Positions 20,781-30,429 of a DNA stretch of 64,000 nt are shown here, in pieces (position 1 is the first letter of the stretch; each line of letters starts with the position of its first letter). Source of the stretch: Paraburkholderia unamae (GTDB taxonomy: Bacteria; Pseudomonadota; Gammaproteobacteria; Burkholderiales; Burkholderiaceae); assembly GCF_003268775.1 (NCBI RefSeq), contig NZ_QLSU01000001.1:548272-612271 (forward strand), written 5' to 3'. A program made the translations under genes and the position numbers. The notes under the pieces were generated by a model, which was not told the origin of the DNA, did not search any database, and worked only from the letters and a program-made list of their open reading frames with translations.

Positions 20781-22682
20781 ATGTCCCCGCTTTCGCAAGA
20801 TCCGCACGACCGTCACTACATGCATTGCCTGCCGTTCGGCGCGCAGTTGATCGGCGCCGCGCACGCACAGCCACACACGCGCTTTCGCTTCTGGGCGCCT
20901 TCGTGTCAAACGGTGCAGATCGTGTTCGAAAACGTTGGTGACACGCCGCCGCTCGACATGACGGCGAGCGGCAACGGCTGGTTCGAAGCGCAGGCGCCCT
21001 GCGGGCCCGGCACGCTCTATCGCTATTGCATAGACGGCCGGCAACGCGTACCCGACCCCGCTTCGCGCTTCCAGCCACAAGGCGTGCACGGCCCGAGCGA
21101 AGTGCTCGACCCGCGCGCCTATGCGTGGCAGCACGCACACTGGCAAGGCCGGCCGTGGGAAGAAACCGTGCTCTACGAACTGCACGTGGGCGCCCTGGGC
21201 GGCTACCAGGGCGTGATGAAACGCCTGCCCGCGCTCGCGGCGCTGGGCGTCACAGCCGTCGAACTCATGCCGCTCAACGACTATCCGGGCGAGCGAGGCT
21301 GGGGCTATGACGTCGTGCTCCCCTACGCGCCGCACGCGGCCTACGGCAGTCCTGACGAACTCAAAGCGCTGGTGGATACCGCGCACGGCCTCGGCCTGCA
21401 AATGTTCATCGACGTCGTGTACAACCACTTCGGCCCGGACGGCAACTGGCTCGGCCTCTATGCCAAGCCGTTTTTCCGCCAGGACGTGAAAACGCCGTGG
21501 GGCGAAGCACTCGACTTCGAGCGCTTCGAAGTGCGCGACTTCTATTGCGACAATGCGCTTTACTGGCTCACCGAATATCGCTTCGACGGCCTGCGCATCG
21601 ACGCCGCGCATGCGATCGGCAACACCAACTGGTTGCGCGAGCTGGCCGACCACGTGAAGGCGCGCGTGGAGCCCGGCCGCCAGGTGCACCTGGTGCTGGA
21701 AAACGAGCACAACGAAGCTAATCTGCTCGAATCGCACTTCAGCGCGCAATGGAACGACGACGCGCACCACTGCTTTCACGTGCTGCTGACCGGCGAATCG
21801 GAGGGCTACTATCGCGCCTTCAGCGACTCGCCCATCACGCAGCTTGCGCGCGTGCTCGGCGAAGGTTTCGCGTATCAGGGCGACCCGTCGCCCGTGCATG
21901 CGGGCCAGCCGCGCGGCGAGCCAAGCGCGCATTTGCCGCCCACGGCCTTCGTCGCGTTTCTGCAAAATCACGACCAGATCGGCAATCGCGCGCTAGGCGA
22001 TCGCCTGCGCGCGCTCGCCGACGACGACGCCTTGCGCGCCGCCACCGCCATGCTCCTGCTTTCGCCGCAAATTCCGCTGATCTTCATGGAAGAGGAATAT
22101 GGCTCGACGCAGCCATTCCAGTTCTTCACCGCCTTCACCGGCACGCTCGCCGATGCGGTGCGCGAAGGCCGCCGCCGCGAATTCAAGGCGTTCAGCGCAT
22201 TCAACGACGACGCGAGCCGCGCGCGCATTCCCGATCCGAACGACCTGCAAACCTTCGTGAATTCGTCGCCGCCCGCCGATGCGCCGCTCGACGGCGAGCG
22301 GCTCGAATGGATGCACTTCTACAAGTCGGCGCTCTGCGTGCGCGCGCATCTGCTCATGCCGCGCCTGCGCCACGCGCGCGCGCTCGGCGCAACGGTGCTC
22401 GCCGACGACGCCGCCAACGGGCTCGCCGCGCTCGTGGCGCGCTGGCGACTCGACGACGGCGAAACGCTCACGATCGCGCTGAACCTGGGTCGCGACGGCG
22501 TGCGGCTCGACCCGCACCCCGAAGGCATGGTGATCTTCGAAACACCGGGGCGCGCACGCGATTACGCCGACAACGGCGTGCTGCCGGAAAGCGCATGCAT
22601 TGCGTGGCTCACCGGCGACGTGCCCGCGTATTCGAGCGAGCACGATGCGCGTGTGGTGCATCGCGAGGAGCCGCACGCATGA
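20781..22682 (+). CDS. treZ: Malto-oligosyltrehalose trehalohydrolase TreZ
   Basis: 633-residue GH13_10 enzyme that releases trehalose from maltooligosyl-trehalose made by TreY. It has an N-terminal E-set domain (FRFWAPSCQTVQIVFE), then the barrel with nucleophile Asp274 (GLRIDAAHAI), acid/base Glu307 (LVLENEHNEANLL) and FLQNHDQIGNRALG, a family hallmark. The start at 20781 follows AGGAAGCC 26 bp after the glgX stop; in-frame sequence upstream overlaps glgX and is not used. It overlaps malQ by ATGA. Confidence 0.96.
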   Translation: MSPLSQDPHDRHYMHCLPFGAQLIGAAHAQPHTRFRFWAPSCQTVQIVFENVGDTPPLDMTASGNGWFEAQAPCGPGTLYRYCIDGRQRVPDPASRFQPQGVHGPSEVLDPRAYAWQHAHWQGRPWEETVLYELHVGALGGYQGVMKRLPALAALGVTAVELMPLNDYPGERGWGYDVVLPYAPHAAYGSPDELKALVDTAHGLGLQMFIDVVYNHFGPDGNWLGLYAKPFFRQDVKTPWGEALDFERFEVRDFYCDNALYWLTEYRFDGLRIDAAHAIGNTNWLRELADHVKARVEPGRQVHLVLENEHNEANLLESHFSAQWNDDAHHCFHVLLTGESEGYYRAFSDSPITQLARVLGEGFAYQGDPSPVHAGQPRGEPSAHLPPTAFVAFLQNHDQIGNRALGDRLRALADDDALRAATAMLLLSPQIPLIFMEEEYGSTQPFQFFTAFTGTLADAVREGRRREFKAFSAFNDDASRARIPDPNDLQTFVNSSPPADAPLDGERLEWMHFYKSALCVRAHLLMPRLRHARALGATVLADDAANGLAALVARWRLDDGETLTIALNLGRDGVRLDPHPEGMVIFETPGRARDYADNGVLPESACIAWLTGDVPAYSSEHDARVVHREEPHA

Positions 22683-24916
22683 GCACGGCGCGCCGCAGCG
22701 ACACGCTCGCGACCCTCGCCGCGCGCGCGGGCTTCGAGGTCGAATGGACCGACGCCCACGGCGCGGTGCAGCGCGTGCCCGACAGCACGCTGGCAACGCT
22801 GCTCGAATGCGCGGGCCTGCCCTGCGCGAACGCCGCGCAAATCCGGCAAAGCACGTCCGCGCTCAATGCGGAGCAATCGGCGCGACGCCTGCCGCCGCTC
22901 ATCACCGCCGAATACGAAAGCGCGATCGAATTGCCGCCCTCGGCCGTGCGCGCGGGCAGCCACTATCGCATCGACCTGGAAGGCGGCGAGCATATCGAGG
23001 GGCGCTTCACCTCGCCGCGCGGCGAGCCCGCCTTGCTCGCGCCGTTGAGCGAGCCCGGCTATCACACGCTCACGGTCAACGACCATCGCCTCACCATCGC
23101 GGTCGCGCCGCCCCGCTGCCATACGGTCGCCGACGCCTGGCGAGCGCGCCATGGCGACAGCGGCAGCGTGCCGCCGCTTTGGGGACTCGCCGCACAATTG
23201 TATGGACTCCGACGCAAAGGCGACGGCGGCATCGGCGACTACACCGCGCTGGCCACGCTCGCCGCCGAAAGCGCGCGGCGCGGCGCCCAGGCGCTCGCCG
23301 TGAGCCCGACGCACGCGATGTTCAGCGCCGAGCCCGGGCACTTCAGCCCTTACTCGCCCTCGTCGCGCCTCTGGGTCAATGTCGCGCACATCGATCCGGC
23401 CGCGCTGTTCGGCGCCAGGGCCGCGCACGACGCGAGCGTGGCCGCGAACGCGGGCGACGCCTGGCGCGAACTCGAAGACGCGCCGCTCGTCGACTGGCAG
23501 CGTGCACTGCCGCTCAAGCTCAAGGTGCTGCGCGCGCTGTTCGACCGCTTCGAGCGCGACGAGCTCGCGAACGGCTCGCCGCGCGCGGCCGCCTTCCAGG
23601 CGTTCCGTGCACAGGGCGGAGAGGCGCTCGAAGACCACGCGCGCTTCGAAGCGCTCCAGGAAGCGATGCTCTCGGGGCCGGGCGCCGCGCGCCACTGGCG
23701 CGACTGGCCCGAGCCGCTGCGCGACCCGCGCAGCGCCGACGTGGCGACATTCGCGCAGGAGCACCGGCGCGAAGTGGACTTTCACTGCTTCCTGCAATGG
23801 CTCGCGGCAGAGGGGCTTTCGGGCGCGCAGCGCAGCGCGCGCGAGGCCGGCATGGCAATCGGCCTCGTCGCCGATCTCGCGGTGGGTTGCGACGGCGCCG
23901 GCTCGCATGCATGGTCGCTCCCGCAGGACATGTTGCAACGCGTTTCGGTGGGCGCGCCGCCCGACATCTTCAATCAGGCCGGGCAAAGCTGGGGCCTCAC
24001 CACGTTCTCGCCGCGCGCGATGCACAACAACGGCTTTCGCGCGTTCATCGACATGCTGCGCGCCGCGTTTGCTCACGCGGGCGGCGTGCGTATCGACCAT
24101 ATCCTGGGCTTGAGGCGCCTCTGGCTCGTGCCCGAAGGCGAAAGCGCGCGCCACGGCGCATACCTGCGCTATCCGTTCGACGACCTCGTGCGGCTCATCG
24201 CGCTCGAATCGTGGCGGCATCGCGCGATCGTGATCGGCGAGGACCTCGGCACCGTGCCGCCCGGCCTGCGCGAGCGGCTCGCCGCGCACGGCCTGTACGG
24301 TATTCGCGTGCTGTGGTTCGAGCACGACGGCAAGGGCTTTCTCGCGCCCTCGCGCTGGGACCCGCACGGCGTCGCGACGACGACCACACACGACCTGCCG
24401 ACGGTCGCGGGCTGGTGGCGCGGCGCCGATATCGACTGGCGCAACCGTATTGGCCAGACGCTGCCGCGCACGGACGGGCAAGATCCCGTCGCGCTCGACC
24501 ACGCGCGCCGCGCCACCGATCGCGCCGCGCTCTGGCTTGCCTTGCAGCAAAGCGGCTTCGCGCCGCGCGGCGCCGGTGCGCCGCCGCTGGACGACCCGCC
24601 CGTCGAAGCCGCGCTGGGCTATGTCGCGGCGACCACGAGCCCGCTCGTCACCTGCCCGCTCGAAGACCTGCTGGCGCTGCCCGACCAGCCAAATCTGCCC
24701 GGCTCGATCGACGAACATCCGAACTGGCGCCGGCGATTGCCGCTCGCCGTGGAGTCGATCTTCACCGATCCGGCCGTCGCCGCGCGCATTGAAACCGTCG
24801 TTCGCGCCCGCGAGGCCGTCGCACGCGCGCAGGCCGACTCCGGTGCGAGCGGCGCTGAGGTCAACCCATCCGCCAGCGGCGCGCCCCGCGCGCCCGATAC
24901 GAAGCCGACGCCATGA
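22679..24916 (+). CDS. malQ: 4-alpha-glucanotransferase MalQ
   Basis: 745-residue GH77 amylomaltase of the long proteobacterial type, with an N-terminal domain of about 150 residues. Catalytic motifs: nucleophile Asp473 (VRIDHILGLRRLW), acid/base Glu521 (VIGEDLGTVP) and TTTHDLPTVAGWW with the third acidic residue. It disproportionates short maltodextrins, so the maltose and glucose ends left by TreY and GlgX can be recycled into chains long enough for TreY. It starts in ATGA at the treZ stop and overlaps treY the same way. The C-terminal 40 residues are a variable Ala-rich tail. Confidence 0.95.
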   Translation: MSTARRSDTLATLAARAGFEVEWTDAHGAVQRVPDSTLATLLECAGLPCANAAQIRQSTSALNAEQSARRLPPLITAEYESAIELPPSAVRAGSHYRIDLEGGEHIEGRFTSPRGEPALLAPLSEPGYHTLTVNDHRLTIAVAPPRCHTVADAWRARHGDSGSVPPLWGLAAQLYGLRRKGDGGIGDYTALATLAAESARRGAQALAVSPTHAMFSAEPGHFSPYSPSSRLWVNVAHIDPAALFGARAAHDASVAANAGDAWRELEDAPLVDWQRALPLKLKVLRALFDRFERDELANGSPRAAAFQAFRAQGGEALEDHARFEALQEAMLSGPGAARHWRDWPEPLRDPRSADVATFAQEHRREVDFHCFLQWLAAEGLSGAQRSAREAGMAIGLVADLAVGCDGAGSHAWSLPQDMLQRVSVGAPPDIFNQAGQSWGLTTFSPRAMHNNGFRAFIDMLRAAFAHAGGVRIDHILGLRRLWLVPEGESARHGAYLRYPFDDLVRLIALESWRHRAIVIGEDLGTVPPGLRERLAAHGLYGIRVLWFEHDGKGFLAPSRWDPHGVATTTTHDLPTVAGWWRGADIDWRNRIGQTLPRTDGQDPVALDHARRATDRAALWLALQQSGFAPRGAGAPPLDDPPVEAALGYVAATTSPLVTCPLEDLLALPDQPNLPGSIDEHPNWRRRLPLAVESIFTDPAVAARIETVVRAREAVARAQADSGASGAEVNPSASGAPRAPDTKPTP

Positions 24917-27786
24917 CACACCCTCGCGCGACGCTGCGCTTGCAGCTCCATCACGGCTTCACATTCGACGACGCGCTCGCGCAGCTCGACTATTTCGCCG
25001 CGCTCGGCGTGAGCCATCTCTACCTCTCGCCCGTTACCACGGCGCAACCGGGCTCGATGCACGGCTACGACACGGTCGACTACGGCGCGGTGAGCGCCGA
25101 GCTGGGCGGCGAAGGCGCGCTGCGCCGTCTCGCTGCGAAGGTGCACGAGCGCGGCATGGGCCTGATCGCCGACTTCGTGCCGAATCACATGGGCGTGGGC
25201 GGCGCGCACAATGCGTGGTGGCTCGACATTCTCGAATGGGGCCGCCACAGCGCCTACGCGCGCCACTTCGACGTGGACTGGCATTCGGCCGACCCCGCGC
25301 TGCGCGGCAAGGTGCTGATGCCCTTTCTCGGCGCGCAATATGGCGAAGAACTCGCGGCGGGCCGCATCGAACTGAAGTTCGACCCCATTGCCGCGCGCTT
25401 TTACGTGCAGTACGGCCCGCACGTGTGCCCGATTTGCCCGACCGAGTATGCAACGCTGTTGCAGTCCGCGAACCGCGCCGATCTCAACACGCTCGCCGGG
25501 CCGTTCCAGGGCGTCACCACGCAGCCCGAGGACCAGGCCCGCGCCGCTGCCGGGCGCGACGCGCTGCGCGCGTTCGTCGAGCGCGCCGGCGTCGAGCCGA
25601 TCGAATTCGTTCTGCAATCCTATGCAAGCGCCGACCCCGTGACACGCGACCGGCTGCACCGCCTGCTGGAGCGCCAGCACTTTCGCCTCGCCTGGTGGCG
25701 CACCGCCACCGACGAGGTGAACTGGCGGCGCTTCTTCGACGTCACCGCGCTCGCGGGCGTGCGCGTTGAGCGCCACGACGTGTTCGAGGCCGTCCACAAG
25801 CTCGTGTTCCGCCTTTATGCCGACGGCGTGATCGACGGCCTGCGCATCGACCATATCGACGGCCTCGCCGATCCGCGCGAATATTGCGAGCGCTTGCGGC
25901 AACGCCTCACTTCGCTGCGCGCCACGCCGCCCTTCATCGTCGTCGAAAAGATTCTCGCGCACGGCGAATGGCTGCGCGAGGACTGGCCCGTGCAAGGCAC
26001 GACGGGCTACGACTTCATGAACGACGTGGGCGCCTTGCTGCACGATCCTGCGGGCGCCGCGCCGCTGGCCGAAACGTGGGCCGCCATTGCCGGCGACGAC
26101 CGCCCGTTCGCGAGCTACGCACTCCAGGCGCGACGCGAGATGCTGGCCGCCTACCTCTGCGCCGAACTCGACCACGTGACGCGCGCGTTGCATCGCATCG
26201 CGCGCGAGCAACCGGGCACGCGCGACACGACGTATGCGTCCGTGCATCGCGTGGTGGCTCACCTCGCGATGCATTTCCCGGTATATCGGATCTATCCGTC
26301 GAACGGCCTGCGCGGTCCGCTCGACAACCGCTTCTTCGACGTGGCGCTCGAAGCCTCACGACGCGCGTTGCCGCGCGCAAGCCTCGCGGCGCTCGCGCTC
26401 GTGGATGGCTGGCTCGGAGGACGCGCGCCCGAACCGGCCGCGTGCAGCGGCAACGGCGGTGGCGGCGCGAACAACAGCGTCAAGCCGGCGCGCGCCGCAC
26501 CGGCGGGCGCGAGCGCAAGCAACAGTGCCCCGCCGAACGCGCCGCTCAGCCACGCGCTCATCGCGCAACGCACGGCCCTCGCGTTGTTCTCGCAGCTCAC
26601 CGCACCGCTCGCGGCCAAGGCCACCGAGGACACCGCGCTCTATCGCTACGGCCGCCTGCTCTCGCGCAACGAAGTGGGCGCGGACCCCGACGATTTCACG
26701 CGCACGCAACCGGACTTCCACGCGGCGAACCGGCTGCGCCAAAAGCGTCCGCTCGGCCTGCTGGCCACGGCCACCCACGACCACAAGCGCGGCGAAGACG
26801 TCCGCGCGCGGCTCGCCGTGCTGAGCGAACTGGCGGGAGAATGGAGCGCCACGTTGCGTGCGTGGTCCACGCTGAACCAGACGCACCGCCGCAACGACAA
26901 CACGGCGGGCGCGGCGTGGTCGCCCGGCCCCACCGCCGAGGCCATGCTCTACCAGACGCTCGTGGGCTGCTGGCCACCCGAACTCGACCCCGGCGACGAA
27001 GCGGGCGTGCGCGCCCTGGCCGAGCGCGTCTCGCAATGGCAGTTGAAGGCGCTGCGCGAAGCGAAGCTGCGCACGAACTGGCTGGCTCCCGACGAAACCT
27101 ATGAATCGGAGTGCCAGGCATTCCTCTTCGATATTCTCGCCCCGCAGCGGCGCGACGGCTTCCTGCAAGCGCTGGCCGGGTTCGTTGCACGCGTGGCGAG
27201 CGCGGGCGCGCTCAATACGCTGCTGCAAACGGTCTTGCGGATGACGTCCCCCGGCATTCCCGATCTTTATCAGGGCACCGAACTATGGGATTTCAGCCTC
27301 GTCGATCCGGATAACCGGCGGCCGGTCGACTATGCGCTCCGCAAGGCCGCGCTCGACGATGAAGCGCCCGCTGCGAAACTCAAGGACTGGCGCAATGCAC
27401 ACGTGAAGCTCGCCACCGTGCGCCGCCTGCTTGCACTGCGCGCACGCGCGCCGGAATTGCTGCGCGAAGGCGAATATGCGCCGCTCGCCGTGAGTGGCGC
27501 GCAGGCCGGCCATGTGATTGCGTTCGCGCGCCAGCACGGCAACGAGTGGGCCATCGTCATCGGCTCGCACCTTGCCGCCGGGCTGCTCGACGGCGGCCTG
27601 CCGCTCGTCGCGCCCGAACGCTGGGAAGACACGAAGGTCGAGCTACCGAAAGCCTGCGCGCAGGCCACGCTGCACGACTGGCTGAGCGATGCCGCGCACA
27701 CGGTGCGCGACGGCAACGCGCTCTTGCTGCGCGACGTGCTGCAAGGACTGCCCGTTGCCGTGCTTTCCACGCTCGCACGCGCTTGA
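24913..27786 (+). CDS. treY: Maltooligosyl trehalose synthase TreY
   Basis: 957-residue GH13_26 enzyme that isomerises the reducing-end alpha-1,4 bond of maltodextrins to the alpha,alpha-1,1 bond of trehalose. N-terminal ATLRLQLHHGFTFDDAL, LYLSPVTTAQPGSMHGYD and DFVPNHMGV are typical. The nucleophile is Asp313 (GLRIDHIDGLADPREY) and the acid/base is Glu345 (IVVEKILAHGE). The C-terminal half holds TATHDHKRGEDVRAR and PGIPDLYQGTE. Around residues 510-545 there is a Gly/Ala/Asn-rich low-complexity insert. Last gene of the operon. Confidence 0.95.
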   Translation: MTHPRATLRLQLHHGFTFDDALAQLDYFAALGVSHLYLSPVTTAQPGSMHGYDTVDYGAVSAELGGEGALRRLAAKVHERGMGLIADFVPNHMGVGGAHNAWWLDILEWGRHSAYARHFDVDWHSADPALRGKVLMPFLGAQYGEELAAGRIELKFDPIAARFYVQYGPHVCPICPTEYATLLQSANRADLNTLAGPFQGVTTQPEDQARAAAGRDALRAFVERAGVEPIEFVLQSYASADPVTRDRLHRLLERQHFRLAWWRTATDEVNWRRFFDVTALAGVRVERHDVFEAVHKLVFRLYADGVIDGLRIDHIDGLADPREYCERLRQRLTSLRATPPFIVVEKILAHGEWLREDWPVQGTTGYDFMNDVGALLHDPAGAAPLAETWAAIAGDDRPFASYALQARREMLAAYLCAELDHVTRALHRIAREQPGTRDTTYASVHRVVAHLAMHFPVYRIYPSNGLRGPLDNRFFDVALEASRRALPRASLAALALVDGWLGGRAPEPAACSGNGGGGANNSVKPARAAPAGASASNSAPPNAPLSHALIAQRTALALFSQLTAPLAAKATEDTALYRYGRLLSRNEVGADPDDFTRTQPDFHAANRLRQKRPLGLLATATHDHKRGEDVRARLAVLSELAGEWSATLRAWSTLNQTHRRNDNTAGAAWSPGPTAEAMLYQTLVGCWPPELDPGDEAGVRALAERVSQWQLKALREAKLRTNWLAPDETYESECQAFLFDILAPQRRDGFLQALAGFVARVASAGALNTLLQTVLRMTSPGIPDLYQGTELWDFSLVDPDNRRPVDYALRKAALDDEAPAAKLKDWRNAHVKLATVRRLLALRARAPELLREGEYAPLAVSGAQAGHVIAFARQHGNEWAIVIGSHLAAGLLDGGLPLVAPERWEDTKVELPKACAQATLHDWLSDAAHTVRDGNALLLRDVLQGLPVAVLSTLARA

Positions 27787-27815
27787 GCAAAGGGTGAGCG
27801 CAGGGTGAGCCGCGC

Positions 27816-29207
27816 TCAGCCGCCTTCGTCTTCGAGATCCTTGGGATAAATGCGCACGAGCACGATACGCGGCCCCTTCATCTTCTTCACCACGATATCG
27901 AAGCGGTCGAACGACACGCGCTGGCCCTCGGTGGGCAAGTCGTTGAGCGCGTGAATCACGAGACCGCCCACCGACTCCGCGCGCCCTTCGTCGATATCGA
28001 TGCCGAGCGCCTGCTCCAGCGACACCACGGGCAGGCTGCCGCGCCCCATGAGCGTGCCGTCGTCCATGCGGGTCCAGTCGGTGTCGGCCTGGTGAAACTC
28101 GTCGTGAATCTGGCCCACGAGCGCGCCGAGCAGATTGTCGAGCGTGAGAAAGCCGATCGGCCGCGCGCCCTTGTGCCCCACCAGCGCGAAATGCGGTGCG
28201 CCCTTGCGAAAGCGCCGGAACAGCGCGAGCGCGGGCGTGTCCGGGCGCACGTACTGCACGGGACGCACGAACTTGCCGAGATCGTCGAGCGCATGGCCCG
28301 ACTCGCGCGCGAGCAGCAGATCCTTCAGATGGATGAGGCCCGCCACGCGCTCGCCCGAACCGTCTTCGAACAGCGGGTAGCGGCTGAAGCGGTGGCGCTT
28401 CACGATCTGCATGTTCTCGCGCAGCGAAACGTCGCGGCGCAGACCCACCATTTCATGCGTGGGCCGCATAAGGTCGGAAATAGTGAGGCGCGAGAAGTCG
28501 AGCGAATGGGCCAGCGTGTTCCACTCGTCGGCGTTGTAGGCGCTCGCGGCCAGCGCGGGGGGCGGCAGGGCCGCGCGGGCGCCGTGCTGCGGGTCGTGCG
28601 CCTCGGCCTCCGCCTTGGCGGCGGCGCGGCGGGTGCGCAGGATCAGCTTGAGCTCGTCGGTCGAATAGTGCGTGTCGTGGCCGTGCTCCGACGAAAGGCC
28701 CGCAATGCGCAGCACCGCGCTCGCGCTCGAATTGAGCACCCAGATCGCCGGATACATCGCCCAGTAGAAGGCATAGAGCGGCGTGGCCGCCCACAGCGAA
28801 ATCTTCTCGGCCTCGCGGATGGCGAGCGACTTCGGCGCAAGCTCGCCCACCACGATGTGCAGGAACGAGATCACGGTGAACGCGAACACGAGCGAAATGC
28901 CGTGCACGAGCGCCGCCGACTGCACGCCCACGATTTCGAATACCGGCGCGAGCAACTGCGCGAAGGCGGGTTCGCCGATCCAGCCAAGGCCGAGTGAGGC
29001 GAGCGTAATACCGAGCTGGCAGGCGGAAAGGTAGGCGTCGAGCTGGCCGTGGACCTTCGCGAGCAGGCGACCACGCACGCCGTGCTGCTCCGCGAGGCTC
29101 TGCACGCGCGTGGTGCGCAGCTTGACGAGACCGAACTCGGCCGCGACGAAGAAACCGTTGAGGGCAACGAGCAGAAACGCCCCGAGCAGGGCGAGAAGCT
29201 GGATCAA
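27816..29207 (-). CDS. CNNM/CorC-type transporter-associated protein (hemolysin-like, DUF21-CBS-CorC_HlyC)
   Basis: 463 residues. The N-terminal DUF21 (CNNM) transmembrane domain, about 1-200, begins with LLALLGAFLLVALNGFFVAA and includes FLHIVVGELAPKSLAIR. Two CBS motifs follow (about 240-365: LMRPTHEMVGL and a second starting with RPVQYV), then a C-terminal CorC_HlyC domain (from about 380; LEQALGID, GGLVIHAL). The family is named hemolysin in old annotations, but structural work on relatives points to Mg2+/Co2+ efflux or transport. It is convergent with treY, 29 bp apart. A Gln/His/Ala-rich linker precedes the CBS pair. Confidence 0.92.
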   Translation of the reverse strand: MIQLLALLGAFLLVALNGFFVAAEFGLVKLRTTRVQSLAEQHGVRGRLLAKVHGQLDAYLSACQLGITLASLGLGWIGEPAFAQLLAPVFEIVGVQSAALVHGISLVFAFTVISFLHIVVGELAPKSLAIREAEKISLWAATPLYAFYWAMYPAIWVLNSSASAVLRIAGLSSEHGHDTHYSTDELKLILRTRRAAAKAEAEAHDPQHGARAALPPPALAASAYNADEWNTLAHSLDFSRLTISDLMRPTHEMVGLRRDVSLRENMQIVKRHRFSRYPLFEDGSGERVAGLIHLKDLLLARESGHALDDLGKFVRPVQYVRPDTPALALFRRFRKGAPHFALVGHKGARPIGFLTLDNLLGALVGQIHDEFHQADTDWTRMDDGTLMGRGSLPVVSLEQALGIDIDEGRAESVGGLVIHALNDLPTEGQRVSFDRFDIVVKKMKGPRIVLVRIYPKDLEDEGG

Positions 29208-29268
29208 GACTGAAGGCTCCGAGGAACGAAGCGCTCAGTATAAGGGGTGCAAGACGCGTGAAAGACTT

Positions 29269-29298
29269 GGGCGGCCGCAAGCGCCGCTGCGGCCGCCC
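29269..29298 (-). terminator. GC-rich hairpin downstream of the degenerate histidine kinase gene
   Basis: GGGCGGCCGC (29269-29278) pairs perfectly with GCGGCCGCCC (29289-29298) across a 10-base loop, 55 bp after the kinase stop codon. No T-tract follows on either strand, so termination is uncertain. Confidence 0.35.
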
Positions 29299-29353
29299 GG
29301 GGTCCGTGCAACCGCTTTGCGCGTGCGCGGGCCCCGCGGCGCCGGCGGCAGAC

Positions 29354-30118
29354 TTATACGCCGCTCAGCGGCACGTTCAGGACCAGCACCGCATCCTCGC
29401 CTTCGCCGAGCAGCGCGGGCGCTTCGAAACGGCCGCCATGCGCCTCGGCCACGCGCTGGCAAAGCGCCAGCACCCATGCGTGGCGCCCCGCCTCCTGCGG
29501 CTCGCTCGCCTGCGTGCGCGCGAACGGTTCGAGCACATGCGCGAGCGTTTCGTCGGTGAGCGCCCGGGGCGTTGCGCGCCATTTCACCTCGAACTGCGCC
29601 GCCGTGACCGTCACGTTCGCCGCAAACGCGATGCTCGCGCCCGGCGCGCTCGTTTCCACCGCAAACGCCAGCATCAGCCACAGCGCCTGGCCGATGCGCT
29701 CGCGGTCGCCGTCGAGCATCGCCGCGCCCGTGGGGTCCTGCACCTCGAAGCTCACGCCCCGTGCGTCGCCGAGCGAGACGCGCACGTCGTCGACGGCATC
29801 GGCAAGCAGCGCCGCCGGTGCGAACGGCTCGCGCTCGATGTGCAGCTTGCGCGTTTGCGCGCGCGTGGTGTCAACGAGTGTTTCGAGCAGCTTGACCTGC
29901 TGCTCGACGCCCGTGCGAATGCCGCCCAGCGCGCGCTGCGCGGCGGCGTCGGCGTTGTCGATCTTGCGTTCGAGCACATACGCCCAGCTATGGATGGCAT
30001 TGAGCGGGCTGCGCAGATCGTGCGACACGCGCGAGAGCACGTGGTCGCGCATGAAGAGCGCAACTTCGGCGCACAGGCGCGCCGTGCGTTCGGTACGGTT
30101 TTGCGGAGTCGACGCCAT
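29354..30118 (-). CDS. HisKA-containing sensor protein with a degenerate ATPase domain
   Basis: 254 residues, no membrane segment. An intact dimerisation/phosphoacceptor H-box (SRVSHDLRSPLNAI, His33) is followed by a region where the HATPase should be. The N-box position reads RIGQALWLMLAFAVE, where the Asn is missing; no DxGxG G1 box is seen; a recognisable F-box (HVLEPFARTQ) is kept, but the G2 box reads AGRHAWVLALCQRVAEAHGG with the glycines lost. It may accept or hold phosphate, or act as an adaptor, without binding ATP. No response regulator is adjacent. Upstream lies the nested palindromic element. Confidence 0.8.
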   Translation of the reverse strand: MASTPQNRTERTARLCAEVALFMRDHVLSRVSHDLRSPLNAIHSWAYVLERKIDNADAAAQRALGGIRTGVEQQVKLLETLVDTTRAQTRKLHIEREPFAPAALLADAVDDVRVSLGDARGVSFEVQDPTGAAMLDGDRERIGQALWLMLAFAVETSAPGASIAFAANVTVTAAQFEVKWRATPRALTDETLAHVLEPFARTQASEPQEAGRHAWVLALCQRVAEAHGGRFEAPALLGEGEDAVLVLNVPLSGV

Positions 30119-30141
30119 CAGATTCCTCGTTTTTCGCCTCT

Positions 30142-30429
30142 AGGGCCTGTTCACGCTAATAACAGGCTTGCGAACGTGCCTTGCCGGTCGCAGTGCAAGG
30201 AGCACGGCGCGCCGTTTGGCCGAGCCAAACAAGCGACGCGCGACGCCGCAATGCGACCGGCAAGGCACGTTCCCCAAACTAATAATTTCATCCAACGGGC
30301 TGGCCGCCAGAAGGGCCGATCGCTGCGTCATGCTCCTCACGAATACGTCGAGTATTCGCTTCGTCGCAATCCTTGCGCTCGGCCCTTCTGGCGGCCAGCG
30401 CAAGCCTGTTATTAGCGTGAACAGGCCCT
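30142..30429. repeat. 288-bp nested palindromic element (three perfect or near-perfect inverted repeats)
   Basis: The outer arms 30142-30172 and 30399-30429 are a perfect 31-bp inverted repeat; each arm also contains its own GCCTGTT...AACAGGC dyad. Inside are two hairpins with 25-nt arms, each with a single mismatch: 30172-30196 with 30248-30272, and 30299-30323 with 30375-30399. Each of these encloses a further small perfect hairpin (GTTTGGC-cga-GCCAAAC at 30214-30230; CGAATAC-N5-GTATTCG at 30340-30358). The whole can fold into a three-way junction. No transposase is encoded. It looks like a MITE- or REPIN-like intergenic element; the identity is unknown. It lies between the divergent kinase and FKBP genes. 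Confidence 0.85.
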
